Shown here: piece by piece, positions 35,085-43,687 of the stretch
How positions within the stretch are numbered: position 1 is the first letter of the stretch
How the letters are laid out: each line of letters opens with the position of its first letter
From: Myxococcales bacterium
GTDB lineage: Bacteria > Myxococcota > Myxococcia > Myxococcales > Anaeromyxobacteraceae
Direction of reading: 5' to 3'
DNA: 64,000 nucleotides
NCBI GenBank assembly: GCA_021806645.1
Contig: JAJZQX010000004.1
Span: 124,001-188,000 of the forward strand
Notes under the pieces: model-generated
What the model was told of the DNA's origin: nothing
Seen by the model: the letters and a program-made list of their open reading frames with translations, nothing else
The model's database searches: none
Translations under genes and position numbers: made by a program

Positions 35085-35812
35085 TCCTTCCAGCGGTGTC
35101 CATCGCGGCGGTGCTCGCGGCGAGCCCAACCGTGCCCTACGAGGCGGAGATCGGTTCGGCACTGGCCGAGACCGCGGCCATCTATCCGGTCCCTCGGACG
35201 CTGGTCATCGCGGTGATCTCGGTAGAGAGCGGATTCCGGCCCCGTGTGGTGTCGCCCGCAGGAGCCAAGGGGCTCATGCAACTGATGCCGTACACGGCGA
35301 GACGCCTAGGCATCGCCGAGCGAGACCTCTGGAATCCGGCAAAGAACGTCCTCGGCGGAACTAGGCTGCTCGCAGTTCTCCTTCGCCACTACGACGGGGA
35401 CGTCGTTTCGGCGCTCGTGGCGTACAACGCACGGCCTCGACGCCTCCTCGCACCGCTCCCCCAGAATGGCGAGACACCGACTTGCGTCTGGCGGGTCCTC
35501 GCTCGAGCGCGTGCGTTCAGCGCAGCGGAGTCACGCCTTGGCAGAGCGCGCGGAACCGCACACTGGGCACGAGACCCTTCCAGAGCATCCACAGTCCGGG
35601 CAATCACGCCCTCCTGGACCGCCGCAGCTCGGGCAGATCCAATCGGACTCGTTGTCGCGCTGTCCGCCACCACCGCACTGCGAGCAAGTCTCCCAGCCAG
35701 TGCCGTCGCACGTCCTGCATGCAACACTGGAAGTGCCTCCGCAGGAAGGGCAACCAGCGGTAGTCGGGGCGGGCATGGTGTTCACCGAGTGCAGCAAGGA
35801 AGTGCGCGTTGA
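35081..35812 (+). CDS. Lytic transglycosylase (SLT domain)
   Basis: A 243-residue exported protein: signal peptide in residues 1-15, then a soluble lytic transglycosylase domain that cleaves peptidoglycan. The catalytic Glu is in SVESGF (near residue 48), followed by SPAGAKGLMQLMP and the AYNA motif (near residue 118). After about residue 150 the sequence is low-complexity and runs antisense to the zinc-ribbon gene, so the original C-terminus is probably lost or frameshifted. Proteins of this kind open the wall for conjugation machinery (VirB1-like), but no other secretion genes are in the window. Confidence 0.75.
   Translation: MILPAVSIAAVLAASPTVPYEAEIGSALAETAAIYPVPRTLVIAVISVESGFRPRVVSPAGAKGLMQLMPYTARRLGIAERDLWNPAKNVLGGTRLLAVLLRHYDGDVVSALVAYNARPRRLLAPLPQNGETPTCVWRVLARARAFSAAESRLGRARGTAHWARDPSRASTVRAITPSWTAAARADPIGLVVALSATTALRASLPASAVARPACNTGSASAGRATSGSRGGHGVHRVQQGSAR
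35531..35776 (-). CDS. DnaJ-type zinc-ribbon protein
   Basis: An 81-residue protein made almost entirely of CxxC units of the DnaJ central-domain kind: CPSCGG, CRTCDGTG, CSQCGGGG, CPSCGG, CPDCGC and CPVCG, twelve cysteines in six pairs, enough for three zinc ions. It lies on the strand opposite the 3' part of the transglycosylase frame; the dense, ordered Cys pattern argues that this strand is the real one here. The ATG at 35,776 is chosen; a GTG at 35,818 is possible. Confidence 0.6.
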   Translation of the reverse strand: MPAPTTAGCPSCGGTSSVACRTCDGTGWETCSQCGGGGQRDNESDWICPSCGGPGGRDCPDCGCSGRVSCPVCGSARSAKA

Positions 35813-36144
35813 TAGCACGAACGCGGAATCAAGGACTTAGGTTGCCCTGCCTCGCAGCCGAGTGCTGTCTGGTGGCCGAGGGACAGCGACCCTGATCCTG
35901 CGCAAGGAACCTGAGCAGTCGCGGCGAAAACCGGCGCTTACGCGGGCACAACGCATTGTCCGTGCGTGCGACATGATACAGTTCGCACGCGCAGAGCAGA
36001 CGTTGGCCTCAAGCAAGACCGAATTCGCGCGGGGGATTCGCTCCGTCACCAGGTGAACAAGAGTTCACGCTGCCGAACCAGCGTGCTGGTGCATTGGGCG
36101 CGTCGCCTCCAGCAATCACGAGACCCAGGCGCCCCGTCCTCATC
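35813..36144. other. Gap before the radical SAM cluster
   Basis: About 330 bases without a supported gene. It should hold the promoter of the radical SAM operon, but I see no convincing -35/-10 pair or operator. Confidence 0.4.
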
Positions 36145-38106
36145 ATGACAGGTAGTTCGACCCCGCCCCCAAGTCAGCTGTCATCACCCCAGCGATCCTG
36201 CACTCGCGCTCGGCGGGTCGCCTTGGTCTCCATGCCGTTCGGGCCCGTTGATAGGCCGTCGATTCAGTGCGGCGTGCTGGCGGGCGCGTTAATGCGACAC
36301 GGCCATGCGGTCGATGTTTACCAGTTCGACTTGGAGCTTGCAGCGCAACTCGGACCTCGCGTCTACAACGAGATTGCTGCCCAGCGATCGCAAGGCCACA
36401 TCGGAGACTGGCTTTTCTCTCGCGCCGCATTCGGAGTGTCTTCAGATCCGGAGGCGTATCGCATCGCGTGCCCAGACATCGACACCTCCTGCTCTGGCCT
36501 CGGACTCGCATTTGCTGATCTCTGCTCCCTGCGCGACTCGGTCATGCCTGCGTTCGTGCAGTCTCTCGCCAAGTCAGTCGACTGGGGGGACTACGACGTC
36601 GTCGGGTTCACAACGACGTTCGAGCAGCAGGTCGCATCCCTCGCGATGGCCCGGGCGATACGAGAAGGCCTGGCCGAAAGCCTAATCGTTTTCGGCGGCG
36701 CGAGCGTCGCGGGAGATATGGGCCCCGAGTATCTACGGGCATTCCCGTGGGTAGACGCCGTGGTCCTTGGAGAAGGCGAGGAGGTCTTTCTCTCGATGAT
36801 CGACACACTCGAGACCAATTCGCCGAAAGGCTCCGGGAGCGGCTCGAGCGTGTGGCCGCTACCGGGAATGGCCTGCCGCCTGAACGGCAAGGTTGAGGTC
36901 GGCCCGCCCTCACGCCCTGTCCCTCTCGCCGACATAGCCGACCCTGAGTATGGCGCATACTTCGATACCCTGAAGCGCCTCGGTGCGGCGCGGGTACTCG
37001 GCGAAAGGCGAACTCAGATCCCGTTCGAGGGGTCCCGTGGGTGCTGGTGGGGTGAGCGCCAGACCTGCCGCTTCTGCGGCCTGAATGGAACTTCTGTCTC
37101 GTTTAGGCGCAAGCCCCCTGAACGTCTAAGAGCAGAGATCATCCGCCTCGCCCAGCGACATCGCATGCTGGACTTCGAAGCGGTCGATCGAATCCTCGAC
37201 CTAGACGCCATCGAGACAGTCTTCGAGCCGTTATCGCGCGAGCAGGCCGACTTCTCCTTCTTCCATCAGGTCAAGGCCAGCATCACCCCCTCAGATCTGA
37301 TTAGGCTATCGGCGGCCGGCGTTACCGAGGTGCAGCCTGGCATTGAGAGCCTGTCTACGCGACTGCTCCGCCTCATGCACAAGGGGACATGCTTGCTGGA
37401 GAACCTCCGGTGCCTCGGGTGGGCCAGACACCTCGGAATCCAGGTCGGCTGGAACTTGCTCAGCGGCTTCCCAGGTGAAGCGGCCACCGACTATAGCGAC
37501 CAGGCCAGCCTGGTTCCGCTCCTCCACCACCTTCAGCCTCCGACAGCGTGCGGGCGACTCTGGCTCGAGCGGTTCAGCCCCTACGGGGCGAAGACCACTG
37601 GGTCTTCATTCCAGAATCGGCGCCCACGGGCGGCATACCGCTTCATCTACCCAGAGCACTCCGTAGACCTGGAGCAGATCGCCTACTTTTGGGATTTCGA
37701 ACTTGAGGGCGCCGTTCCCGATCCGGACCTTTCGATGCTGCACCAGCGGGTCGGTGAGTGGCAGCGCCTGTGGCAGGGTCCAGCACAGCCTTGGCTTGAA
37801 ACCAAGCGCGGGCCGGGCTGGACCCAAATTGTCGACGGCCGCCGCCCCAGTTCGCCACGAGAGTACGTGCTGGAGGGCAAGGAGGCTGCCTTCTACTCTG
37901 TCTGCGCTGAGGACTTTGGATCTCCTCGCCGACTTGCTGCGAGGGGCTCGGCCGCCGGGGTCGCCATTGACCCCCAGGCGGCCGAAGAACACCTGCGCCA
38001 CTGGTGCGAGCTCGGGATTGCCGTCGAAGACGGTGGGCGGTTCCTGGCCCTGGCTCTGCCCGCTGCACGCGCTCTTCGCCCCGTCGTTCGGGACGGGAAA
38101 GGATAG
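36145..38106 (+). CDS. Cobalamin-binding-type radical SAM protein (RiPP maturation type 1)
   Basis: A 653-residue protein. Residues 25-210 have the Rossmann-like layout of a B12-binding domain (VALVSMPFGPVDRPSIQCG, then VVGFTTTFEQQ and IVFGGASVAGDMG). The radical SAM cluster motif is C300-x7-C308-x2-C311 inside GCWWGERQTCRFCGLNG, the hallmark of the family called RiPP maturation radical SAM protein 1, thought to be peptide C-methyltransferases. A C-terminal domain of about 150 residues follows. It opens the operon and ends six bases before the HxsD-like gene. Usual partners of that family (nitrile-hydratase-type leader peptides) are absent, so its substrate may be the His-Xaa-Ser peptide. Confidence 0.85.
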   Translation: MTGSSTPPPSQLSSPQRSCTRARRVALVSMPFGPVDRPSIQCGVLAGALMRHGHAVDVYQFDLELAAQLGPRVYNEIAAQRSQGHIGDWLFSRAAFGVSSDPEAYRIACPDIDTSCSGLGLAFADLCSLRDSVMPAFVQSLAKSVDWGDYDVVGFTTTFEQQVASLAMARAIREGLAESLIVFGGASVAGDMGPEYLRAFPWVDAVVLGEGEEVFLSMIDTLETNSPKGSGSGSSVWPLPGMACRLNGKVEVGPPSRPVPLADIADPEYGAYFDTLKRLGAARVLGERRTQIPFEGSRGCWWGERQTCRFCGLNGTSVSFRRKPPERLRAEIIRLAQRHRMLDFEAVDRILDLDAIETVFEPLSREQADFSFFHQVKASITPSDLIRLSAAGVTEVQPGIESLSTRLLRLMHKGTCLLENLRCLGWARHLGIQVGWNLLSGFPGEAATDYSDQASLVPLLHHLQPPTACGRLWLERFSPYGAKTTGSSFQNRRPRAAYRFIYPEHSVDLEQIAYFWDFELEGAVPDPDLSMLHQRVGEWQRLWQGPAQPWLETKRGPGWTQIVDGRRPSSPREYVLEGKEAAFYSVCAEDFGSPRRLAARGSAAGVAIDPQAAEEHLRHWCELGIAVEDGGRFLALALPAARALRPVVRDGKG

Positions 38107-38112
38107 GCCACT

Positions 38113-38412
38113 GTGGAGTTCTCAGTTTCCTGCGATGTATACAATCGTGCGGCCGTACTGCTGTCAGTCCAACGGTATCTTGCGGCTTGTTGGGTCACCA
38201 TCGCGGCGTCCAGCACGGGATGGACCGTGACGATCCGCCCGAAGCAACCAGGCATCACCGCGCCCACCAACGAGCAGTACTCGAACGCGCTGGTGGAGGC
38301 CGCCTTCCTCGAGCAACGCGCCCGCGAAACTCTGCCACTGAGGCATGCGATGCTCGCCCACGCGCTCAAGTCGGCCAGTGCGGCGCGAGCCGCGCCAGAC
38401 CAAGAGCACTGA
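38113..38412 (+). CDS. HxsD-like partner protein
   Basis: A 99-residue protein starting with GTG, directly between two radical SAM genes (gaps of six and three bases). Its layout, an N-terminal strand then VQRYLAACWVTI, a strand pair, and a helix EAAFLEQRARETLPLRHAML, resembles HxsD of the His-Xaa-Ser maturation system, a small partner always found beside HxsB-type enzymes. Similarity is by pattern, not measured. A role in peptide binding or presenting the substrate is an inference. Confidence 0.55.
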   Translation: MEFSVSCDVYNRAAVLLSVQRYLAACWVTIAASSTGWTVTIRPKQPGITAPTNEQYSNALVEAAFLEQRARETLPLRHAMLAHALKSASAARAAPDQEH

Positions 38413-38415
38413 TCA

Positions 38416-40068
38416 ATGCTCCTTGATCGCACTATCTATCCCCGCTCCATGCTGGAGCGTCACCTGGGGGTGGGTTCCATCCACACAGAAGGCGACAACT
38501 GGAACGTACCCGAGCACCTTGAAGCAACCGTGCTCGACGCACTCACGCGCTGGCTCGCTGAGGCCGCCGACTGCTCGATGGATCTCACGCCCGACCCAGA
38601 TGGCCTCCGAACCGGCGAATCAGAGCCGCACTCCGTCGGCATCCCATTGAGCGGCATCCAACTGCCCGCCTTCAACCACTACCGCACCACCGAGCTCAGC
38701 GCCGGCATACATTTCACATCGGTCGACACGGGCAGTTGGACCCTCCTGACGGATGCCGAACTGGCACTACTCAAGCACTCTCGGCCGAACGAGTTGCCCC
38801 TTCCGCTAGCGGACAAGCTTGACCGATCCTTTATTCGCCTGACCTCCGAGAATCTCACCGCCTTTTCGGATCGGCTTTCTAGGCACTATTCGTTTCTGTC
38901 GTGGGGGCCCACGCTGCACATCATCGTGGTCACGCGACAGTGCAACCTGCGGTGCGTGTATTGCCAAGCCGCGAGCGGTCCGGACCGTAACGAGCACATG
39001 AGCGTCGCGACGGCGCTCACCGCGGTGGATCGAGCCTTCGAGACTCCAGCACGTTCTCTCACCTTGGAGTTCCAAGGCGGCGAGCCGCTGCTGGCGTTTC
39101 CCGTCGTCGAGGCCGCCGCAAAACACGCAGTGGCCCTCGCCTCAAAGACCTCGAGGCACCTCCGACTCTGTATTGTATCGAACTTCACCGAGCCCGCCCA
39201 AGAAGAGCGGCTAAGAGCCCTGATCCGCCTCGGCTTCAGCTTTTCCGTATCTGTCGATGGCCCGGCTTCGGTTCATGACACGAACCGCGGTGTCGGACGG
39301 CACGGCTGCTTCTCCGCTGTGGAAGCCAACATCCAAGCATTCCGGCGCGTCTGGGCCGAGGAACATCCGGGCCCACCTGAAATAGGCGCCCTGCTGACCA
39401 CCACCCGCGCGTCACTCACACTAGCGCGCGACATCGTCGATACGTACCTCGACCTCGGATTCGGTTCCGTCACCATCCGCCCACTCTCGCCGTTCGGGCG
39501 CGCGCCTGGGATAGCGCCGCAACTCGACTACGAGGTTTCCGAGTTCCTGGACTTCTGGAAGGACATCTTGGCGTACGTCTTCGAGCTCAGGAATAGCGGG
39601 AGGGACGTACGAGAGGGCGCCCTCGACCTCATCCTCCGGAAGCTCTTTGGCCGGGATGCTCACTTCATGGATCTGCGCTCGCCGTGTGGCGCTGCGTTCG
39701 GTCAAGTCGCGTACGACGTCAACGGGGACGTGTACACGTGCGATGAAGCGAGGATGGTTGGAGGCGATCGCTTCCGCATGGGCCCGCTGGCGATGCCTTT
39801 GATGACTCTGCTGAGCTCGCCAGCTGCCACGCGGACCGCTGCCGCATCGATGGCCGAAGCATCTTGGTGTGACCACTGCGCCTTCGAGCCGTTCTGCGGC
39901 GTGTGCCCCGTGGTCAACCACGCCGAGGCGGGGGCGCTAGTACACAACGTGCTTGCGCAACGGCGCTGCGCCATCCAAGCAGGCATGACCCGGCACGTCC
40001 TCGAGCTATTTGCACATGATGCTGACGCACGAAGACATTTCGCAGCGATGGCTGAATCTGCCTTCTGA
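38416..40068 (+). CDS. HxsB-like radical SAM/SPASM maturase
   Basis: A 550-residue enzyme. Residues 1-165 form an N-terminal, possibly peptide-recognising region. The radical SAM motif is C176-N-L-R-C180-V-Y-C183 inside LHIIVVTRQCNLRCVYC, followed by EFQGGEPLLAF. The C-terminal SPASM-type region has CGAAFG, YTCDEA, CDHCAFEPFCGVCP and a last CAIQAG, for auxiliary Fe-S clusters. The LHiivvT...CnlrCvYCq and EFQGGEPLL wording is that of HxsB, the His-Xaa-Ser peptide maturase. It is followed after 108 bases by the peptide gene with His-Xaa-Ser motifs, which makes that peptide the likely substrate. Confidence 0.8.
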   Translation: MLLDRTIYPRSMLERHLGVGSIHTEGDNWNVPEHLEATVLDALTRWLAEAADCSMDLTPDPDGLRTGESEPHSVGIPLSGIQLPAFNHYRTTELSAGIHFTSVDTGSWTLLTDAELALLKHSRPNELPLPLADKLDRSFIRLTSENLTAFSDRLSRHYSFLSWGPTLHIIVVTRQCNLRCVYCQAASGPDRNEHMSVATALTAVDRAFETPARSLTLEFQGGEPLLAFPVVEAAAKHAVALASKTSRHLRLCIVSNFTEPAQEERLRALIRLGFSFSVSVDGPASVHDTNRGVGRHGCFSAVEANIQAFRRVWAEEHPGPPEIGALLTTTRASLTLARDIVDTYLDLGFGSVTIRPLSPFGRAPGIAPQLDYEVSEFLDFWKDILAYVFELRNSGRDVREGALDLILRKLFGRDAHFMDLRSPCGAAFGQVAYDVNGDVYTCDEARMVGGDRFRMGPLAMPLMTLLSSPAATRTAAASMAEASWCDHCAFEPFCGVCPVVNHAEAGALVHNVLAQRRCAIQAGMTRHVLELFAHDADARRHFAAMAESAF

Positions 40069-40126
40069 TAGAAATTGGTCCGAATGAGGTAGAGTCGGCC
40101 TGTGGTGGTTCGAGTCCTTGAGGTGT

Positions 40127-40149
40127 GAGGATGGGAAGGGCCCATCCTC
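40127..40149 (+). promoter_or_regulatory. Hairpin upstream of the precursor peptide gene
   Basis: GAGGATGGG and CCCATCCTC are perfect 9-bp arms around AAGGG. It ends 27 bases before the peptide ATG and could protect the 5' end of a processed peptide mRNA. Confidence 0.55.
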
Positions 40150-40176
40150 CGTAACGCAGGCAACCAAGGAGGGAAG

Positions 40177-40359
40177 ATGTCCGACCAGAAGAAGAAGCAG
40201 GACGTCGCCAAGGACCTTGCTGAGGTCGAGCTCGCCAAGGATGAGATCCTGGCGAAGATCGCAGCGAAGATCGGCGCTAACGGGAAGTCGGAGGGGTCGG
40301 CGGTTTCCGCCCACGCCTCCCATGCCTCCGGGTCTAAGCACAACTCGATCACGCATTAG
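40177..40359 (+). CDS. His-Xaa-Ser precursor peptide
   Basis: A 60-residue peptide with a strong AAGGAGGG site. Residues 1-37 look like a leader: Lys-rich start, then an amphipathic helix (DLAEVELAKDEILAKIAAKI) and GANGK. Residues 38-60 look like the core, Ser/His-rich with His46-Ala-Ser48, His49-Ala-Ser51 and His55-Asn-Ser57, ending in His60. There is no Cys. His-Xaa-Ser repeats are the defining substrate feature of Hxs radical SAM systems, and the HxsB-like gene lies directly upstream. The gene is set apart by 108 and 263 bases of noncoding DNA with hairpins on both sides, which fits higher expression than the enzymes. Confidence 0.8.
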   Translation: MSDQKKKQDVAKDLAEVELAKDEILAKIAAKIGANGKSEGSAVSAHASHASGSKHNSITH

Positions 40360-40374
40360 GCCTGTCAAGGTGCT

Positions 40375-40432
40375 GCGGTCCGGGCCGGAGGTCTCGGATC
40401 CTCTTTAGGCTCCGGATGGCCGCCCGGGCCGC
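40375..40432 (+). terminator. Attenuator-like hairpin after the peptide gene
   Basis: GCGGTCCGGGC pairs with GCCCGGGCCGC (one G-U), with an inner CGGAG-CTCCG stem. It sits 15 bases after the peptide stop and lacks a T-run, so partial termination between peptide and downstream enzymes is likely rather than a full stop. The remaining gap to 40,622 shows no gene. Confidence 0.5.
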
Positions 40433-40622
40433 ACACCACCGAAGCTAGTAGCAGCGGTACGGGCATCGCCCCTGATCGACTCACGTCATCCACCGGCACT
40501 TGCCTGCAAGCCTTCTGGGGTTCCGCTTAGCGCGTCCTGCATGAGTGACTGGGACGTTAGGTGCCTATTGCACCACGTGCTTTTTGCAGGTTGGGGGTCT
40601 CGGCTCGAGCGGAGGTGCGCTG

Positions 40623-42656
40623 ATGGAGGTCGCCGATTTGAGAACCGTCAACCCGTTCCCGACCTTGCCTCAGACAGTGGCGCTCGAGCTATCCTCGGCG
40701 TGTCGCCTGGCGTGCAGATACTGTGATCGAAGGAACTGGACCCGGCTTGGGATAGAGCGCCGCCGTCCCTTTCTAGATGTTGACCTCTACCACGCCCTGG
40801 TCGAGGAGCTCTCCGCGGCTTGGCCCCGTCCCGCCTTGACGCTGTCCTTTGAAGGTGAGTCGGCACTACACCCAGACTTCTCCGCCATGCTCGCCTTTGC
40901 CGCCGAGCATGGCTTTCGTCCCTGGATCTCCACCTCGCTCGTGGGAGTAGACGAGACGGCGCTGGCCGCAATGGCCGAGCACTCAGGAACCATCTCAGTT
41001 TCACTGGACGGCCTTGAAGGTGACTTCCTCCGCCAGCGCGGCAAGGCGTACTCGCAGGTCACGGCCTCACTTGAGCGGCTCATCGAGCTTAGCGCAGCTC
41101 GCCCGGCTCGGCCCAGGCTCAGCGTGACCATGGTTACGGAGGGAGCCCATCATGTTGGCCCCAACTCATACGCGTTTCTTGAGCGGTGGCTTCCACTCGT
41201 CGACGAAGCCCATTTGTTTGAAGAGCTGCGCTGCGCGGAAGGCATCCGAGTTCCGCCGAGCGCAGGGCTTCATCGCCACCTCGCCAGGCGCCGGCGCTGC
41301 CATCAGCCGTTCGCGTTCTTGGCGGTGCTGTCCGACGGCCGCCTATGCCCATGTTGTACCACGAGCCGCGTGCGGTTCCCCGACCTCCATGCCGGAGTTG
41401 GCCTGCAGGCCGCCATCAACAGCGTCGAGTACCAAGAGTTCCTTGCCCGCCACCGGCACATGAACCTTGACGGCACAGCCTGCGCCACCTGTGAGGGATG
41501 GATCGAAGGCTGGCTTGCTGGAAACGAAGGGACAGTTGCAATCAACGAGCGGGCGGCCAAGACCCAGGGCGACGGTCTCGGCCTCCACATCACTGGCCTG
41601 CGCGGGCCTACAGCCCATAGACACAGTCGTGGGTCCCTTCCGTCACTAGGAATTGGCACGCGTGCAGGTTGGGGCCAAGGTGGCCTCACCGGTGCGGCAA
41701 CTGCGATGGAGGAGGGAACGGCGAACGATGCGGCCTGCCTCGTGGAGATGGCCTTGTGCTCCGGCCTTACCCTGTTCGACACCTCACCTGAGTTCGGAGA
41801 CGGCACCACACAGGCAGCACTCGGCGCGGCCCTTGCCGACGCATTGAGCCGTGGGCTTGCCCACCCAGATGATTTGTTTCTAGTTGGCCGAGTCGGACGC
41901 CTACCACCGCCTGCTGGTCGCGGGTCATACCTTTCTGATTCGTTTGCCTGGCCGGAACTCTGCTCGCCCGATGAAGTTCTGCCGGGCCAGAGGTGCTTTG
42001 GATCTCGATGGGTTCAGGAATCGATCAGACGCAGCCTTGCTGACCTGCGCGTCGCTCGAATCGACCTGATGCTCCTGCAAGCCCCCGAGTGGCTCCTGAT
42101 GAAGTCTGGGCCAGCCCGGGGTCGAGAACTGCGCCGACTGATCTCCACGATGGAGGAAGAGCGCTCCCGCGGGCGCGTTGGAGCGTACGGCATCTCAAGC
42201 CACATCGGACTCCTTTCCACTCGCAACCATCGACTTCACGTTGAGATCGAGGAATTTGTTCAGGCAGCACGCGAGGTCGCAGGTAGTTCCCACGGCTTGC
42301 GCGCCGCGGCCGTTCCCTTGAACCTCGAGACGGTAGCGGCCGCGGTCGAGCCGAGGCAAGAATGGGCTGGCCGCCCAGTCTCGCTACTGGACGCCATACG
42401 CGAAGCGGAGTTGGATCTCATCGCCGCTGCCCCGCTAGGGCGCGGGCGGCTGGTTCGCAGCCTTCCCGCTGGCACGATCGAGGAGACTGGGCGCACCTAT
42501 ACCCCTGCCCAGTGGCTGATTCAGTTCGTGCGCTCCCTCCCCGGCGTGAGTTGCACGGTATTCGGGACATCTCGCTGCTCCCACGTGATCGAAGCCACGG
42601 CTGTGCTCGCGGATCCCCCGTGGAGTGCCGACACTATCAAGAGGATTGCCCTGTGA
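40623..42656 (+). CDS. Radical SAM / aldo-keto reductase-fold fusion
   Basis: A 677-residue two-domain protein. Residues 15-260 are a radical SAM domain with C27-x3-C31-x2-C34 (CRLACRYC) and later Cys-rich segments (CHQPF, CPCC, CATC) resembling a SPASM-type end. Residues 335-677 have an aldo-keto reductase barrel: GIGTRAGWGQGGL, LFDTSPEFGDG, IDLMLLQAPEW, GAYGISSH and TVFGTS. Of the reductase tetrad only Asp386 is kept; the expected Tyr is Phe391, Lys is Arg423 and His is Gln486. The barrel is therefore unlikely to be an active oxidoreductase and may bind substrate or nucleotide. The start is set by GGAGGTG before the ATG. Its stop overlaps the next start (GTGA). Confidence 0.82.
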   Translation: MEVADLRTVNPFPTLPQTVALELSSACRLACRYCDRRNWTRLGIERRRPFLDVDLYHALVEELSAAWPRPALTLSFEGESALHPDFSAMLAFAAEHGFRPWISTSLVGVDETALAAMAEHSGTISVSLDGLEGDFLRQRGKAYSQVTASLERLIELSAARPARPRLSVTMVTEGAHHVGPNSYAFLERWLPLVDEAHLFEELRCAEGIRVPPSAGLHRHLARRRRCHQPFAFLAVLSDGRLCPCCTTSRVRFPDLHAGVGLQAAINSVEYQEFLARHRHMNLDGTACATCEGWIEGWLAGNEGTVAINERAAKTQGDGLGLHITGLRGPTAHRHSRGSLPSLGIGTRAGWGQGGLTGAATAMEEGTANDAACLVEMALCSGLTLFDTSPEFGDGTTQAALGAALADALSRGLAHPDDLFLVGRVGRLPPPAGRGSYLSDSFAWPELCSPDEVLPGQRCFGSRWVQESIRRSLADLRVARIDLMLLQAPEWLLMKSGPARGRELRRLISTMEEERSRGRVGAYGISSHIGLLSTRNHRLHVEIEEFVQAAREVAGSSHGLRAAAVPLNLETVAAAVEPRQEWAGRPVSLLDAIREAELDLIAAAPLGRGRLVRSLPAGTIEETGRTYTPAQWLIQFVRSLPGVSCTVFGTSRCSHVIEATAVLADPPWSADTIKRIAL

Positions 42657-43687
42657 CAGCGCCCGCCGATGGTTCTCGCGGCGATTCGCCGCACAACAAG
42701 GCTTTGCCCGGTGTCGAAGAACTGAAGATTGAACTCACCGACGCATGTCAGGCCAACTGTTCCTTCTGCCACCAGCGCGGCGAGCGTTCGGCCCGCGGCG
42801 GTCACCTTGGCGAAGCCATCGCGCGCGAGTGGATCGACTGGGCATCCTCGCAAGGCATCGGGACAGTGCGCTTCACGGGTGGAGAGCCCACGCTCCACCC
42901 GGCTCTTCGGGACCTCTGCGCACATGCCAAGTCGCTCGGCATGGAGACCATCGTCAACAGCAACGGCATTTACGGCTACTCGGTGGTTCACGCGATAGCA
43001 AGTACGGTGGATACGCTCAAGATCAGCCTACCCACGCTCGATTCGTCCGCTTGCGATACCTTGACGGGGGTGAGTAACAGCCTGGGCCGCAAGATGGAGA
43101 CCATTGCGCACGCGCTTGAGCTGGGCATGGAAGTCGAGATGCTGACCGCCATGGTAAGAGAGAATGTTGGTCACGTTGAGGCCTTCCTTGACGTACAGGA
43201 GGACCTCGTCGGAGCTCGATGGGTCCCACTTCGCCTGGAGTCGTCGCCGGATTGCCCTCGGCCGGTAGAGCGGGGCTGGCTTCAGCAACTGGCTGAGGAG
43301 ATCGAGAGGGCCATGCTCGCTCGGCCAGGGCGTGTCCCGCGGCTTCACTTGGCCACCCCGTTCTGCGCCGTACGCCCAATCGAGCTCGGCGCACGCGTCT
43401 TCAGTGGGAGGGCCGATGACTGTGGCCCCTTCCACAGCCTGACCGTGACGTCGAACGGCAGCCTCGCGGCGTGTTACTCCTGCCGCCAGCCCATCCCACG
43501 GCGTGCCGGACTTGTCGAGTTGCAGGATGAGGCTGAGGTGGCCGGCCTCGTGAACCTAGATCGCCTACCCGCTCCCTGCCGCGCGTGCCAATGGGTCCAG
43601 CGCTGCATGGGGGGCTGCGCAAGCCCCTACAGCACCGTGGAGTTCCCGGGCGGGGGACGCCTCGACTACCTCGCGGAGCCAGAGTGA
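42653..43687 (+). CDS. Radical SAM protein with C-terminal Cys cluster
   Basis: A 344-residue enzyme. The core motif is C32-x3-C36-x2-C39 (CQANCSFC), with FTGGEPTLHP and a typical radical SAM half-barrel to about residue 220. The C-terminal part has CGPFHS, CYSCRQP and C-x2-C-x5-C-x3-C (CRACQWVQRCMGGC), consistent with auxiliary Fe-S clusters as in peptide-modifying SPASM or twitch enzymes. It starts at a GTG overlapping the fusion gene and overlaps the protease gene at its end, so all three are translationally coupled. The reaction is unknown; it is not clearly HxsC. Confidence 0.85.
   Translation: MTAPADGSRGDSPHNKALPGVEELKIELTDACQANCSFCHQRGERSARGGHLGEAIAREWIDWASSQGIGTVRFTGGEPTLHPALRDLCAHAKSLGMETIVNSNGIYGYSVVHAIASTVDTLKISLPTLDSSACDTLTGVSNSLGRKMETIAHALELGMEVEMLTAMVRENVGHVEAFLDVQEDLVGARWVPLRLESSPDCPRPVERGWLQQLAEEIERAMLARPGRVPRLHLATPFCAVRPIELGARVFSGRADDCGPFHSLTVTSNGSLAACYSCRQPIPRRAGLVELQDEAEVAGLVNLDRLPAPCRACQWVQRCMGGCASPYSTVEFPGGGRLDYLAEPE

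Noticed and set aside
37306-37530. Several open frames on the minus strand inside the radical SAM genes
   Set aside because: They have no ribosome-binding sites or recognisable domains and mirror codon bias of the real genes.
42653-43687. Assignment of this radical SAM gene as HxsC
   Set aside because: It is a small radical SAM protein near HxsB/HxsD-like genes, but the motifs I remember for HxsC around the first cysteine cluster do not match well.
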